From JBJEQG01 sp051881635 (GTDB taxonomy: Bacteria; Bacillota; Clostridia; Oscillospirales; Acutalibacteraceae), in assembly GCA_051881635.1 (NCBI GenBank), contig JBJEQG010000164.1, positions 1 through 32,744 of the forward strand: 32,744 nucleotides of DNA, read 5' to 3'. The notes under the pieces are model-generated. The model worked only from the letters and a program-made list of their open reading frames with translations, searched no databases and was not told where the DNA came from. This document shows positions 7,668 through 15,280 of the stretch, in pieces (the first letter of the stretch is position 1; each line of letters opens with the position of its first letter). Position numbers and translations under genes: made by a program.

Positions 7668-9350
7668 TTATGTCTGTCCTCTTTGTGAATTTGTAAAATC
7701 AACTGTAATTTCCGTAAATTCTCCTACAATACTGTGAACAGACAATTCAGCCCCATGTTGTTCGGCAATATGCTTCACTATTGCAAGACCTAAACCTGTA
7801 CCGCCCGTTTGTTTTGAACGGCTTTTGTCTACACGGTAAAACCGTTCAAAAATGCGTGGCAAATGCTTTTCGGGAATACCAATTCCCGTATCTTTGACGG
7901 AAACAATATAGTTATAAACCGATACACGCACACTGCCGTTTTCCTTATTATAGCGAACAGCGTTGTCGCACAGGTTGAATACCAATTCTGTCAGCATGGT
8001 CATATCCCCAAAAACAATGTTTGATTCACCTTCAACCTTGATTGTAATGCCCCGTTTCTCCGCCATAGGCACAACCGTTTCAGCGGCTTTCTTTGCAATC
8101 TCAAACAAGTCCACTTCAACAAATCCCGAAGTCAAATCCAGTTCGTCCAGCTCCGACAATTTAATAATATCCCGTACCAAAGATAACATTCGTGCCGACT
8201 CGTCATGAATTTTCTTTGCGAAATGACAAGCGTCCTCGTCCTTTGCCATACCGGTTTCAATCAATTCGGCATAGCCTGAAATAGAGGTTAAAGGTGTTTT
8301 TAATTCATGTGATACATTTGCCGTAAATTCACGCCGCATTTTATCCGCTTTAAATTGTGTTGTGACATTGATAATCAAACAAATAATACCGATTTTCTCA
8401 TTTTCGGAATAAATCGCATGAGCCAATACTTTCAAGTGCCTTTTGTTCAGTTTTAATTCAACATGACTGCCCTCAGGATCATCGGCGTGACGGATACAAT
8501 CTATAAATGCGGTATCCCTCAGAACATAAATGATATTTTTATTCAAGGATTGCTCAGAAAAATTGAAATATCTTTCCGCACTCTCATTCGCCATAATTAT
8601 ATTTTGGTCATTATCGAGGATAATAATTCCTTCTGCCATATTTTTTATAATGGCTGCCAGCTTTTCTTTTTCTTCATTGACATAGGCAAGCTGCCGTTTG
8701 ATTTCGCCCCTTTGTTGTTTAATTTCGTGTATAAACGGTACAAGCTCGTCATAGATTTCCGTATCTTCTTTGGATAAATCAATTTTATCAATTTCTTTTG
8801 CAATCTTGTTAATCGGACGGACAATTTTTTTCGTAAGTATCAAAGAGATAACGATTGATAATACCAACATCAAAATCAAAAGCATACCTAAATAAGGCAT
8901 TGATGAGGCGAAAATAGAATAAACATCTTCCACACTTGCCGACACTCTGAGAATATTTCCGTCCTTTTCCCGAACTGCAAAATAGTAATCAATCTGCCCC
9001 AAAGTTTTGGAAGTTCTTTTGTCACTGCCTGTTCCCTTTTCAATCGCCTGTGCAACCTCCGGACGCTCCAAATGGTTTTCCATTTTATCAATATCGGCTT
9101 CACTCTCAAAAAGAATTGTTCCGTCTGAGCCAATCAATGTGATACGGATATTATCGTCAGCAAAGTCTGCCAAGTCATTAGTATTGTCCAGATGTTCATA
9201 AACATCGGAAACCGTATTGGCTATATATTTAAGGTATTCGTTATTTTGAACCTCTAATACATAAAAAAATGTTGCCAAGGAAAAAAGCAAAGTCAATATA
9301 ATCGTCAGCAATCCCATAACAAAAATATGTGCGTTAATTTTGTTCTCCAT
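7668..9350 (-). CDS. phoR: Phosphate-regulon sensor histidine kinase
   Basis: The protein has 560 residues from ATG 9350; the TTG at 9362 is rejected because GGGAGG lies between the two. Order: transmembrane helix (about 10-33), extracytoplasmic sensor (34-150), second helix (152-173), HAMP (174-225), PAS (228-340), HisKA with phospho-accepting His348 in FTANVSHELKTPLTS, and an HATPase_c domain with the N box (LCDNAVRYN), G1 box (DTGIGIP) and G2 box (GGTGLGLAIVKH). The domain order is that of Firmicute PhoR. It lies directly downstream of the response regulator and pst-phoU. A hairpin in the 139-nt gap upstream may set its level relative to phoB. The signal is presumably relayed by Pst/PhoU. 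Confidence 0.92.
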   Translation of the reverse strand: MENKINAHIFVMGLLTIILTLLFSLATFFYVLEVQNNEYLKYIANTVSDVYEHLDNTNDLADFADDNIRITLIGSDGTILFESEADIDKMENHLERPEVAQAIEKGTGSDKRTSKTLGQIDYYFAVREKDGNILRVSASVEDVYSIFASSMPYLGMLLILMLVLSIVISLILTKKIVRPINKIAKEIDKIDLSKEDTEIYDELVPFIHEIKQQRGEIKRQLAYVNEEKEKLAAIIKNMAEGIIILDNDQNIIMANESAERYFNFSEQSLNKNIIYVLRDTAFIDCIRHADDPEGSHVELKLNKRHLKVLAHAIYSENEKIGIICLIINVTTQFKADKMRREFTANVSHELKTPLTSISGYAELIETGMAKDEDACHFAKKIHDESARMLSLVRDIIKLSELDELDLTSGFVEVDLFEIAKKAAETVVPMAEKRGITIKVEGESNIVFGDMTMLTELVFNLCDNAVRYNKENGSVRVSVYNYIVSVKDTGIGIPEKHLPRIFERFYRVDKSRSKQTGGTGLGLAIVKHIAEQHGAELSVHSIVGEFTEITVDFTNSQRGQT

Positions 9351-9435
9351 AATTCCTCCCAAAAGTGCTTTTGAAACTGCAAAATTTTACCTGAATAATA
9401 ATTTGTCGTTGAACTCTCGTTAATATAACAATTTA

Positions 9436-9457
9436 GCCCTCCCCTGTCGGAGAGAGC
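9436..9457 (-). other. RNA hairpin between phoB and phoR
   Basis: Arms 9436-9444 and 9449-9457 form a 9-bp stem with a TGTC loop. On the minus strand (operon sense) the two imperfect positions are G-U pairs. On the plus strand they would be A-C mismatches, so the operon-sense RNA folds better. There is no U-tract on the sense side, so it looks like an mRNA-processing or stability element rather than a terminator. Confidence 0.5.
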
Positions 9458-9489
9458 CTGTTTTTTTGCTGTTTTCAATTTTCTGCGTA

Positions 9490-10029
9490 TTATCCAATCT
9501 TATAGCCTACATTGCGAATGGTTTTGATTTCTGAGCCGTATGCACCGAGTTTTTGACGCAGGGTTTTGACATGCATATCAACGGTACGGCTTTCNNNNNN
9601 NNNNNNNNNNNNNNNNNNNNNNNNNNNNNNNNNNNNNNNNNNNNNNNNNNNNNNNNNNNNNNNNNNNNNNNNNNNNNNNNNNNNNNNNNNNNNNGAAACC
9701 AATTCCATAATTCCAAACGGCTTTGTAATGTAATCGTCCGCACCCAAGTCCAAACCTTTGACCTTATCCATTTCCGTTGTCTTTGCCGTCACCATGATAA
9801 CAGGGAGATTTTCGGTACTGCTGTTGGCTCGAAGTTTTTTAAGCATACTCAGTCCGTCCTCATTTGGCAGCATGATGTCCAAAAGTGCCAAATCAGGAAC
9901 AACCAAACTCAGCTTATGAAAAAATGCCGTACTTTCCGTAAACTCCTCCACTTCAAAACCGCTGTTTTTCAGTGCATAGCTTTCCAGCTCTCGGATATTA
10001 TCATCATCTTCCACAATGTAAATTAACAA
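9490..10029 (-). CDS. phoB: Phosphate-regulon response regulator (PhoB/PhoP type), interrupted by assembly gap
   Basis: An OmpR/PhoB-class regulator. The receiver domain is complete, with the acidic pocket E7-D8-D9, phospho-accepting D51 in LLDIMLP, T81 and K103 in TKPF. After residue 111 the sequence enters 100 N. It resumes in the winged-helix recognition region (SRTVDMHVKTLRQKLG, then RNVGYKIG) and a normal stop. Typical family members need about 80 residues between these points, but the gap accounts for only 33, so roughly 140 nt more are missing than the N run shows. Start: TTG 10029, two bases after the phoU stop and 11 nt after AGGGG, which implies coupling to phoU. It is expected to bind the PHO boxes upstream of nptA and pstS. 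Confidence 0.88.
   Translation of the reverse strand: MLIYIVEDDDNIRELESYALKNSGFEVEEFTESTAFFHKLSLVVPDLALLDIMLPNEDGLSMLKKLRANSSTENLPVIMVTAKTTEMDKVKGLDLGADDYITKPFGIMELVXXXXXXXXXXXXXXXXXXXXXXXXXXXXXXXXXXESRTVDMHVKTLRQKLGAYGSEIKTIRNVGYKIG
9595..9694. other. Assembly gap of 100 N in phoB
   Basis: Exactly 100 undetermined bases, a standard scaffold placeholder. The flanking coding frames belong to one response regulator, and the family length shows that the real gap is longer. Confidence 0.95.
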
Positions 10030-10031
10030 GT

Positions 10032-10682
10032 TTAATCAAACCCCTTATGTTTTCCTGTGATTGAAAAAATAACCCATTCCGCAACATTGACAGCATGATC
10101 ACCAATGCGTTCAAAATACTTTGCAATCATAATCAGGTCAACCGCCTGCTCACCGTTATCAACATTTTGATGTATAAGAGAAATCAATTCCTCTTTCACA
10201 CAATTGAACAAATCGTCAACAATATCATCGCTGTCAATAACTTTCTGTGCCAAAAGCATATCCTTTGCAACAAAGGCATCTATGCTCTTTGTTACCATTT
10301 CAGCGGTCTTTTCCGCCATTTGTTTTAAGTGGTCCAAACGCTTGATATAGGTACACTCCGACAAAAGAATTACCAATTCGGAAATATCCTGTGCCTGGTC
10401 GCCGATACGCTCCAAATCCGTAATCATTTTGAGTGCGGCTGAAATCAAACGCAAATCACCTGCCACAGGCTGCTGTAAAAGCAAGAGTTTTAAACATTGT
10501 TGTTCAATTTCTCTTTCTTTTTCGTTGACTGAACGGTCAAAAAGAACATTCTCCCGAGCCTGTTTCACATCTTGATTTATCAAAGCATCAATGGCATTTT
10601 CAATGGCTTTTTCGACCAATGCTCCCATTTCAACAAGGTTGCTGTTTAGGTATTCCAACTGAAAATCAAAATTACTTCTCAT
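10032..10682 (-). CDS. phoU: Phosphate signalling complex protein PhoU
   Basis: The protein has 216 residues from ATG 10682. TTG 10703 is rejected because it lies inside the GGAAAGGTG ribosome binding region. Two three-helix PhoU repeats are visible, with metal-binding-type acidic motifs: DLERIGDQAQD in the first repeat and KYFERIGDHAVNVAEW in the second. PhoU is a cytoplasmic peripheral protein. It links the Pst transporter to the sensor kinase PhoR, holding it in the repressing state when phosphate is plentiful. It lies 36 nt after pstB and 2 nt before the phoB start, as expected in a pst operon. Confidence 0.93.
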   Translation of the reverse strand: MRSNFDFQLEYLNSNLVEMGALVEKAIENAIDALINQDVKQARENVLFDRSVNEKEREIEQQCLKLLLLQQPVAGDLRLISAALKMITDLERIGDQAQDISELVILLSECTYIKRLDHLKQMAEKTAEMVTKSIDAFVAKDMLLAQKVIDSDDIVDDLFNCVKEELISLIHQNVDNGEQAVDLIMIAKYFERIGDHAVNVAEWVIFSITGKHKGFD

Positions 10683-10718
10683 AATAGACACGCACCTTTC
10701 CAAACATCACAAAAAACA

Positions 10719-11468
10719 TTAACCGAAACGCCCTGTAATATATTCTTCGGTTTTCTTTTCCTGCGGATTGGAGAAAATCTGTTCCGTATCGCCGTACTCG
10801 ACAATCTCCCCCAAAAGGAAAAATACGGTTTTGTCAGCAATACGGAGAGCCTGCTGCATATTATGAGTAACCATAATAATAGTATAATCCTTTTTCAGCT
10901 CCAATGCAAGTTCTTCAATCTTAGAAGTTGAAATTGGGTCAAGAGCGGAAGTCGGTTCGTCCATGAGGATAACCTCAGGTTGTACCGCCAACGCACGGGC
11001 AATGCACAATCTCTGCTGTTGACCGCCCGATAACCCTAATGCACTTTTGTTCAAACGGTCTTTCAGTTCATCCCAAATTGCTGCCTGACGCAAAGAACGC
11101 TCAACAATTTCGTCTAATTTCTTCTTACCCCGTACACCGTGTGTTTTCGGACCGTAGGTGATATTGTCATAAATGCTCATCGGAAAGGGATTTGGTTTTT
11201 GGAAAACCATACCCACTCTTTTTCTGAGGAGATTGATGTCCATATCTCCGTAAATATCTTCGCCGTCCAAAAGCACATCACCCGTAATTTTACAGCCTTC
11301 CACAAGGTCATTCATGCGGTTGAGTGATTTCAGCAAAGTTGACTTGCCGCAGCCGGACGGTCCAATAAATGCCGTAATTTTTTTTGCCTCAATCGGCAAA
11401 TTGATATTTTTCATTGCATGAAAACTGCCGTAATGCAGATTAAAATTTGAAATTGAAAACTTCTCCAT
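10719..11468 (-). CDS. pstB: Phosphate ABC transporter ATP-binding protein PstB
   Basis: The 249-residue length is normal for the family. Walker A is GPSGCGKST (about 32-40), the Q-loop is MVFQKPNPFPMSIYDN (typical of PstB), the signature is LSGGQQQR, and Walker B is VILMDEPTSALDP followed by the H-loop MVTHNMQQA. It energises phosphate import by PstC/PstA at the inner membrane face. GGAAAGG precedes the ATG. A multi-hairpin intergenic repeat separates it from pstA (145-nt gap), unlike the tight pstC-pstA junction. Confidence 0.96.
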   Translation of the reverse strand: MEKFSISNFNLHYGSFHAMKNINLPIEAKKITAFIGPSGCGKSTLLKSLNRMNDLVEGCKITGDVLLDGEDIYGDMDINLLRKRVGMVFQKPNPFPMSIYDNITYGPKTHGVRGKKKLDEIVERSLRQAAIWDELKDRLNKSALGLSGGQQQRLCIARALAVQPEVILMDEPTSALDPISTSKIEELALELKKDYTIIMVTHNMQQALRIADKTVFFLLGEIVEYGDTEQIFSNPQEKKTEEYITGRFG

Positions 11469-11500
11469 AAAATCTTCCTTTCCTTATGTCGGGGCATATC

Positions 11501-11594
11501 GGGGCTTTGCCCCGAACCCCACCAAAGGCTCTGCCTTTGGAAACCGCAAAAGGGACTGCGTCCCTTTTGAATCCCGTCTTTTTGGAAAAAGGGG
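11501..11594. repeat. Multi-hairpin intergenic repeat, copy A (pstA-pstB)
   Basis: Three successive perfect hairpins: GGGGC/GCCCC (11501-11513), CCAAAGGC/GCCTTTGG (11522-11540) and a 10-bp stem CAAAAGGGAC/GTCCCTTTTG (11547-11569). They are joined by fixed linkers (GAACCCC, AAACCG) and followed by an ATCCCGTCTTTTTGG tail. The copy at 17708-17795 is nearly the same, with a changed third loop but kept stem arms. A G/C-rich part recurs inverted at 20861-20880. Confidence 0.85.
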
Positions 11595-11613
11595 AATGAT
11601 AGATAATCGACAT

Positions 11614-12531
11614 TTACGATTTTTTACTGCCGAGTTTTTTGGCAACAAAGGCAGAAAGTGTATTGATAAGCAAAACAATCAAAAGCAATACAACCGCTGT
11701 GGCATAGGCTTGATTTGTGTGCATACCCTCGCTTGAAAGTGTGTACATATGCAAAGCCAATGTTTCACCGGAAGAATTAAGGCTTGCAATTTCCGTATTT
11801 GTTCCTGATGTGTAAAGCAATGCGGCGGTTTCTCCGACAATACGCCCGATTGCCAAAATAACACCAGCTAAAATGCCCGGTACAGCAGACGGCAAAACAA
11901 CTTTAAATACGGTTCTCAATCGTCCTGCACCTAAACCAAAACTGCCTTCACGAAAACTGTCGGGAACAGTTTGGAGTGCTTCCTCCGTTGTTCGCAAAAT
12001 CAACGGCAAAATCATGATAACCAGCGTCAACGCACCTGAAAGCAGTGAATAACCCATTTTCAGAGTTGAGGAAAAGAACATCATACCGAACAAGCCATAA
12101 ACGATAGACGGAATACCAGACAAAGTTTCCGCTGTCATGCGAATAACTTTAACAAACTTGTTGCCTCTTGGAGCATATTCCACAAGGTAAATTGCGGCAA
12201 ATATGCCGAGCGGTACGGCAATAATCAAAGATACCGCCGTCATAGTGAGTGTGTTTATGATTGCGGGAACACATGATACATTTTCGGAATTGCTTGTCCA
12301 TGAGAAAAAGTCAGGTGTCAGATATGGAACACCGTTAATCAATATATAGACAATCAAAAATACCAAAATAGCAAAGGTAATCAATGCTGCCAATGCCGTC
12401 ACAAGGAACAAAACCAATGAAGTGGGGTGTTGAAGATATGAATTGAATTTCTGACGAAAACTCTGTTTGTTGCGAATTTTGTCTTGCGACTTTGATGCGT
12501 TTATATCATTTAACTGAACCGATTTATCCAT
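11614..12531 (-). CDS. pstA: Phosphate ABC transporter permease PstA
   Basis: The 305-residue inner-membrane permease has about six transmembrane helices, beginning with a long helix near 38-68. The cytoplasmic EAA-type coupling loop is EALQTVPDSFREGSFGLGAGRLRTVFKVV region (about 185-212), followed by LPSAVPGILAGVILAIGRIVGETAALLYT, the conserved PstA/PstC signature with charged R and E residues. It pairs with PstC to form the phosphate channel driven by PstB. GGAGGGG precedes the ATG, 12 nt after the pstC stop. The N-terminal 30 residues are polar and slightly longer than in many PstA proteins. Confidence 0.94.
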   Translation of the reverse strand: MDKSVQLNDINASKSQDKIRNKQSFRQKFNSYLQHPTSLVLFLVTALAALITFAILVFLIVYILINGVPYLTPDFFSWTSNSENVSCVPAIINTLTMTAVSLIIAVPLGIFAAIYLVEYAPRGNKFVKVIRMTAETLSGIPSIVYGLFGMMFFSSTLKMGYSLLSGALTLVIMILPLILRTTEEALQTVPDSFREGSFGLGAGRLRTVFKVVLPSAVPGILAGVILAIGRIVGETAALLYTSGTNTEIASLNSSGETLALHMYTLSSEGMHTNQAYATAVVLLLIVLLINTLSAFVAKKLGSKKS

Positions 12532-12543
12532 ACTTTCCCCTCC

Positions 12544-13437
12544 TTAATTCTTAGATTTGTTTTTGATTGCACTGCAACAAAGGTTAATCAAAAGGATAAA
12601 GACAAACAAAACAACGGCGGTTGCAATCAAAGACTCTCTGTGCAAACCTGTGGAATAACCCATTTCCATAACAATGTTTGTTGTAAGTGTACGAATACCT
12701 TTGAGAATATCAGCAGTCAGTCTTGTTTGGTTACCGCAAATCAGAACAACCGCCATTGTTTCACCGATTGCACGACCGATACCCAAAACGATACCGGCTG
12801 TAATACCGGACTTTGCGGCGGGTACGATTGTACGGAATACTGTTCTCTCATGTGTTGCCCCTAAACCAACCGAACCTTCATAGTAACTTCTCGGTACGGC
12901 ACGAATAGCCGACTCCGAAACCTCAATGATTGTCGGCAAAATCATAATGCCCAAAACCAGTGATGCCGACAAAATACAACTGCCGTTGCCGCCAAACAAT
13001 GTTCTGACCGTAGGTACAATGACAACCAATCCAAAAAAGCCGTAAACAACGGACGGAATACCTGCCAAAAGCTGTACTGCCGGTTTCAGAATTTTATAGA
13101 TTTTTTTCGGACAAAATTCCGCCATGAAAATCGCTGTCAGCAAACCAATCGGCACACCGAAAATCAATGCACCCGCCGTTGTATAAATACTTCCGACAAT
13201 CATTGGTAAAATTCCATAACTTGCGGGAGTATCCGTTGGTGCCCAAGATGTACCAAACAAAAAGTCAAAAATGCCGATTTTTGCCATTGCGGGAATACCG
13301 TTGGCAAACAGGAAATAGCAAATAACCAAAACTGCCAAAACGGAAAATGATGCACAAAGGAAAAAGACCACTTTCATTACTTTTTCCATAATATGCTTTC
13401 TCGGTTTCAGCGTATTTGCTGTATTTTCTTCATTCAT
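12544..13437 (-). CDS. pstC: Phosphate ABC transporter permease PstC
   Basis: The 297-residue permease has a long first transmembrane helix (about 21-47), the PstC-specific periplasmic-side segment FLFGTSWAPTDTPASYG, and the coupling loop near SAIRAVPRSYYEGSVGLGAT with a following GIVLGIGRAIGETMAVV segment. It is the partner of PstA. AGGAAAGG lies before the ATG. A hairpin in the 173-nt gap to pstS is the likely reason pstS would be expressed more than the membrane genes. Confidence 0.95.
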   Translation of the reverse strand: MNEENTANTLKPRKHIMEKVMKVVFFLCASFSVLAVLVICYFLFANGIPAMAKIGIFDFLFGTSWAPTDTPASYGILPMIVGSIYTTAGALIFGVPIGLLTAIFMAEFCPKKIYKILKPAVQLLAGIPSVVYGFFGLVVIVPTVRTLFGGNGSCILSASLVLGIMILPTIIEVSESAIRAVPRSYYEGSVGLGATHERTVFRTIVPAAKSGITAGIVLGIGRAIGETMAVVLICGNQTRLTADILKGIRTLTTNIVMEMGYSTGLHRESLIATAVVLFVFILLINLCCSAIKNKSKN

Positions 13438-13526
13438 ATTTTCAAATCCTTTCCTACTCGAACAGTCACACAGTAATTATTCCTAACGGTATATAAAAAC
13501 TGAATGACTTTCTTATAACGCAAAAC

Positions 13527-13577
13527 CTCCCTCTTTGAGGGAGATTTCACTTTTACATTTTTTAAGAAGAGGGAGAG
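13527..13577 (-). other. Attenuator-like hairpin between pstS and pstC
   Basis: On the minus strand CTCCCTC (13537-13543), loop AAA, GAGGGAG (13527-13533) forms a tight 7-bp stem followed by GTTTTGCG. A second identical CTCCCTC copy lies upstream at 13569-13575 and could compete for the same partner arm. This fits partial termination or 3-prime-end protection after pstS. Confidence 0.55.
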
Positions 13578-13610
13578 TTTTTTTTAAGGAGGTTTTTGGA
13601 AGTTTATCTT

Positions 13611-14552
13611 TTAGGCAAGGTCTTCCCAGTTTGTAATTTCACCTATAAAGATTTTGCAAACCTGATCCATTGTAAGGTTGCTCAAATTGTTGGCATTATT
13701 TACAACAACTACGATACCGTCTTTTGCGATTGTTGTTTCTGTCAACTGTTCAAGCTCAGTGTCTTTTAAACCTCTGGATGCCATACCGATGTCGCAACGA
13801 CCTTCCATTGTAGCATTCATACCGGAAGAAGAATCGGTTGTCTGAATTTCAACACTAATATCGGGGTTAACCGCAGCATACGCCTCTTTAAGTTTAACCA
13901 TAGCAGGGCTGACTGAACTTGAACCCTCAATCGTTACCTTGCCTTTGGCTTCACTCTTTACATAAGCCTTCGCACCGCTGTCAATCTGTACATAACCGTT
14001 GTCGGCGATAACTTTCTGACCATCAGCACTTAAAATATAGTTGATGAAATCCTGTGCTGCATCGCTGATACCGTCTTTCTTGACAGCAATATTGAACGGA
14101 CGGGAAATCTTGTATGTGCCGTCAATGATTGTGTCAACGCTCGGTGCAACACCATCAATACTTACTGCCTTAACCTTATCGTTCAAAGAACCGAGAGAGA
14201 TATAACCGATACCACGCAAATCACCGGAAATATTGCTCAAAACACCCTCAGTGTTGCTCAAAGTGGTTGCGTCCTCACTTGTACGGTCGGTAGAACCACT
14301 GTCGTCTTTCTTTAAAATGCCGGTCAACTCGATAAACGCATCTCTTGTACCTGAACCTTTCTCACGGGTAACAACTGAAATTGTACCTGTAACTGCTTCC
14401 GTTTGTTGGGCGGAAGTATCTGTCGATACTGTGGAAGTTCCTGATGCTGTGGAATTACCGCTTTCAGTGCCGTTGCTATTTGATTGACAGCCTGCAAAAA
14501 CAGAAACACACAAAGCACTGAACAACAAAATAGCTGCAATTTTCTTCTTCAT
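13611..14552 (-). CDS. pstS: Phosphate-binding lipoprotein PstS with permuted halves
   Basis: The 313-residue lipoprotein has signal peptide 1-21 and lipobox cysteine C22 (VFAGC), followed by a Ser/Thr/Gln-rich linker to about 54. The phosphate-binding halves are in swapped order compared with classical PstS. Residues 55-190 match the usual C-terminal half (VVTREKGSGTRDAF, GIGYISLGSLND, YKISRPFN, SADGQKVIADNGYV). Residues 203-313 match the usual N-terminal half (VTIEGSSSVSPAM, DIGMASRGLKD, IFIGEITNWEDLA), and the protein stops right at that point. All binding-loop motifs (GSSSV, SSSG, GSGTR) are present, so phosphate capture outside the membrane is expected. GAGGAG precedes the ATG. It is first in the operon, behind a PHO-box-like promoter. 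Confidence 0.92.
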   Translation of the reverse strand: MKKKIAAILLFSALCVSVFAGCQSNSNGTESGNSTASGTSTVSTDTSAQQTEAVTGTISVVTREKGSGTRDAFIELTGILKKDDSGSTDRTSEDATTLSNTEGVLSNISGDLRGIGYISLGSLNDKVKAVSIDGVAPSVDTIIDGTYKISRPFNIAVKKDGISDAAQDFINYILSADGQKVIADNGYVQIDSGAKAYVKSEAKGKVTIEGSSSVSPAMVKLKEAYAAVNPDISVEIQTTDSSSGMNATMEGRCDIGMASRGLKDTELEQLTETTIAKDGIVVVVNNANNLSNLTMDQVCKIFIGEITNWEDLA

Positions 14553-14597
14553 AAATCATTTCTCCTCTAACACACTTTATTTTTTTGGTACACCCTC

Positions 14598-14641
14598 AGT
14601 ATAAATTTCCTGTGTAAAATCTAAAAGTATCTTTATGTAAA
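14598..14641 (-). promoter_or_regulatory. PHO-box-like promoter of the pst operon
   Basis: On the minus strand TTTACA (14636-14641), a weaker ATACTT (14625-14630) and TTTACA (14613-14618) are followed after 9 nt by TATACT (14598-14603). The 9-nt distance from the last hexamer to the -10 box equals that at nptA. Spacing is 5 and 6 nt, so it is weaker than the nptA site. Confidence 0.6.
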
Positions 14642-14714
14642 GTTTTTATGGTGTTCCAAGTGTCATAGGTAAAATTTCACATATAATTCTCAACGAAAAA
14701 TATTTGAAATAATA

Positions 14715-14743
14715 TTGCTTTTTTTTAAATATTGTATTATAAT
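14715..14743 (+). promoter_or_regulatory. Promoter of the PadR-family gene
   Basis: TTGCTT (14715-14720) and TATAAT (14738-14743) are 17 nt apart. ATTATAAT occurs twice in direct orientation around and just after the -10 box, a possible operator. Confidence 0.6.
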
Positions 14744-14776
14744 AAACATTATAATAATGAAAGACGGTGATTGATT

Positions 14777-15169
14777 ATGATGATTAAGGACGGCTTGAAA
14801 TTCAGTACCGTTGAATTGCTTTTGCTCTCTCTTTTAAAAGACGAGGACAAGTACGGTTATCAATTAACACAAGAGATTGCTTCTAAGAGCGGAAATATTT
14901 TCCACTTAAAGGAAGGTTCGATGTACCCTGTTCTTTATAAGCTGATTGATAAAGGCTTGATTTCTGATCGTGCTGAAAAGGTCGGCGTTAGAAGAACAAG
15001 AATTTATTATCATTTAGAGCCTGCCGGTGAGGCTTATTTTGAAAACCTTAAATCCGACTATGCCAAAATCACAAAGGCTGTTATCAATGTTGTCAACAAC
15101 CTCGAAACAAATATCATGGACGAGGAAGAAGAAAACATTGAAAACACCATTGAGGAAAATGAAGTTTAA
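14777..15169 (+). CDS. PadR family transcriptional regulator
   Basis: The protein has 130 residues from ATG 14777, with GGTGA 6 nt upstream; the next ATG (14780) is also possible. The PadR winged helix fills residues 5-85. It includes LLLLSLLKDEDKYGYQLTQEI, the LKEGSMYPVLYKL recognition region and RTRIYYHLEPAG in the wing. A helical dimerisation tail and an acidic end (EEEENIENTIEENE) follow. PadR proteins usually repress neighbouring membrane or detoxification genes, and here the next gene is an M23 peptidase beyond a terminator. The pst operon is divergent, but nothing links this regulator to phosphate. Confidence 0.88.
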   Translation: MMIKDGLKFSTVELLLLSLLKDEDKYGYQLTQEIASKSGNIFHLKEGSMYPVLYKLIDKGLISDRAEKVGVRRTRIYYHLEPAGEAYFENLKSDYAKITKAVINVVNNLETNIMDEEEENIENTIEENEV

Positions 15170-15200
15170 TTCTTCTCAAAATTTGACGGAACACACCAAA

Positions 15201-15240
15201 AAATCCGACTGTGCTTTGACGGCTCAGTCGGATTTTTTTC
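15201..15240 (+). terminator. Terminator after the PadR gene
   Basis: An 11-bp perfect stem (15201-15211 with 15225-15235) has a 13-nt loop and runs into seven Ts. It implies that the M23 gene is transcribed separately or by read-through. Confidence 0.88.
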
Positions 15241-15280
15241 TGTTTGGCGGCATATACTTTTGTCGGAAGGTGATGATTAA

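Noticed and set aside
9436..9470. Plus-strand terminator with a T-run after the phoB-phoR hairpin
   Set aside because: The plus-strand fold contains A-C mismatches and no plus-strand gene needs it; the sense RNA fold is better supported.
11484..11678. 64-codon minus-strand ORF over repeat copy A
   Set aside because: It overlaps pstA in another frame and consists mainly of the repeat; it has no ribosome binding site or family match.
15183..15260. A dedicated promoter for the M23 gene
   Set aside because: A TTGACG is present but no -10 at a workable distance; I could not identify one.
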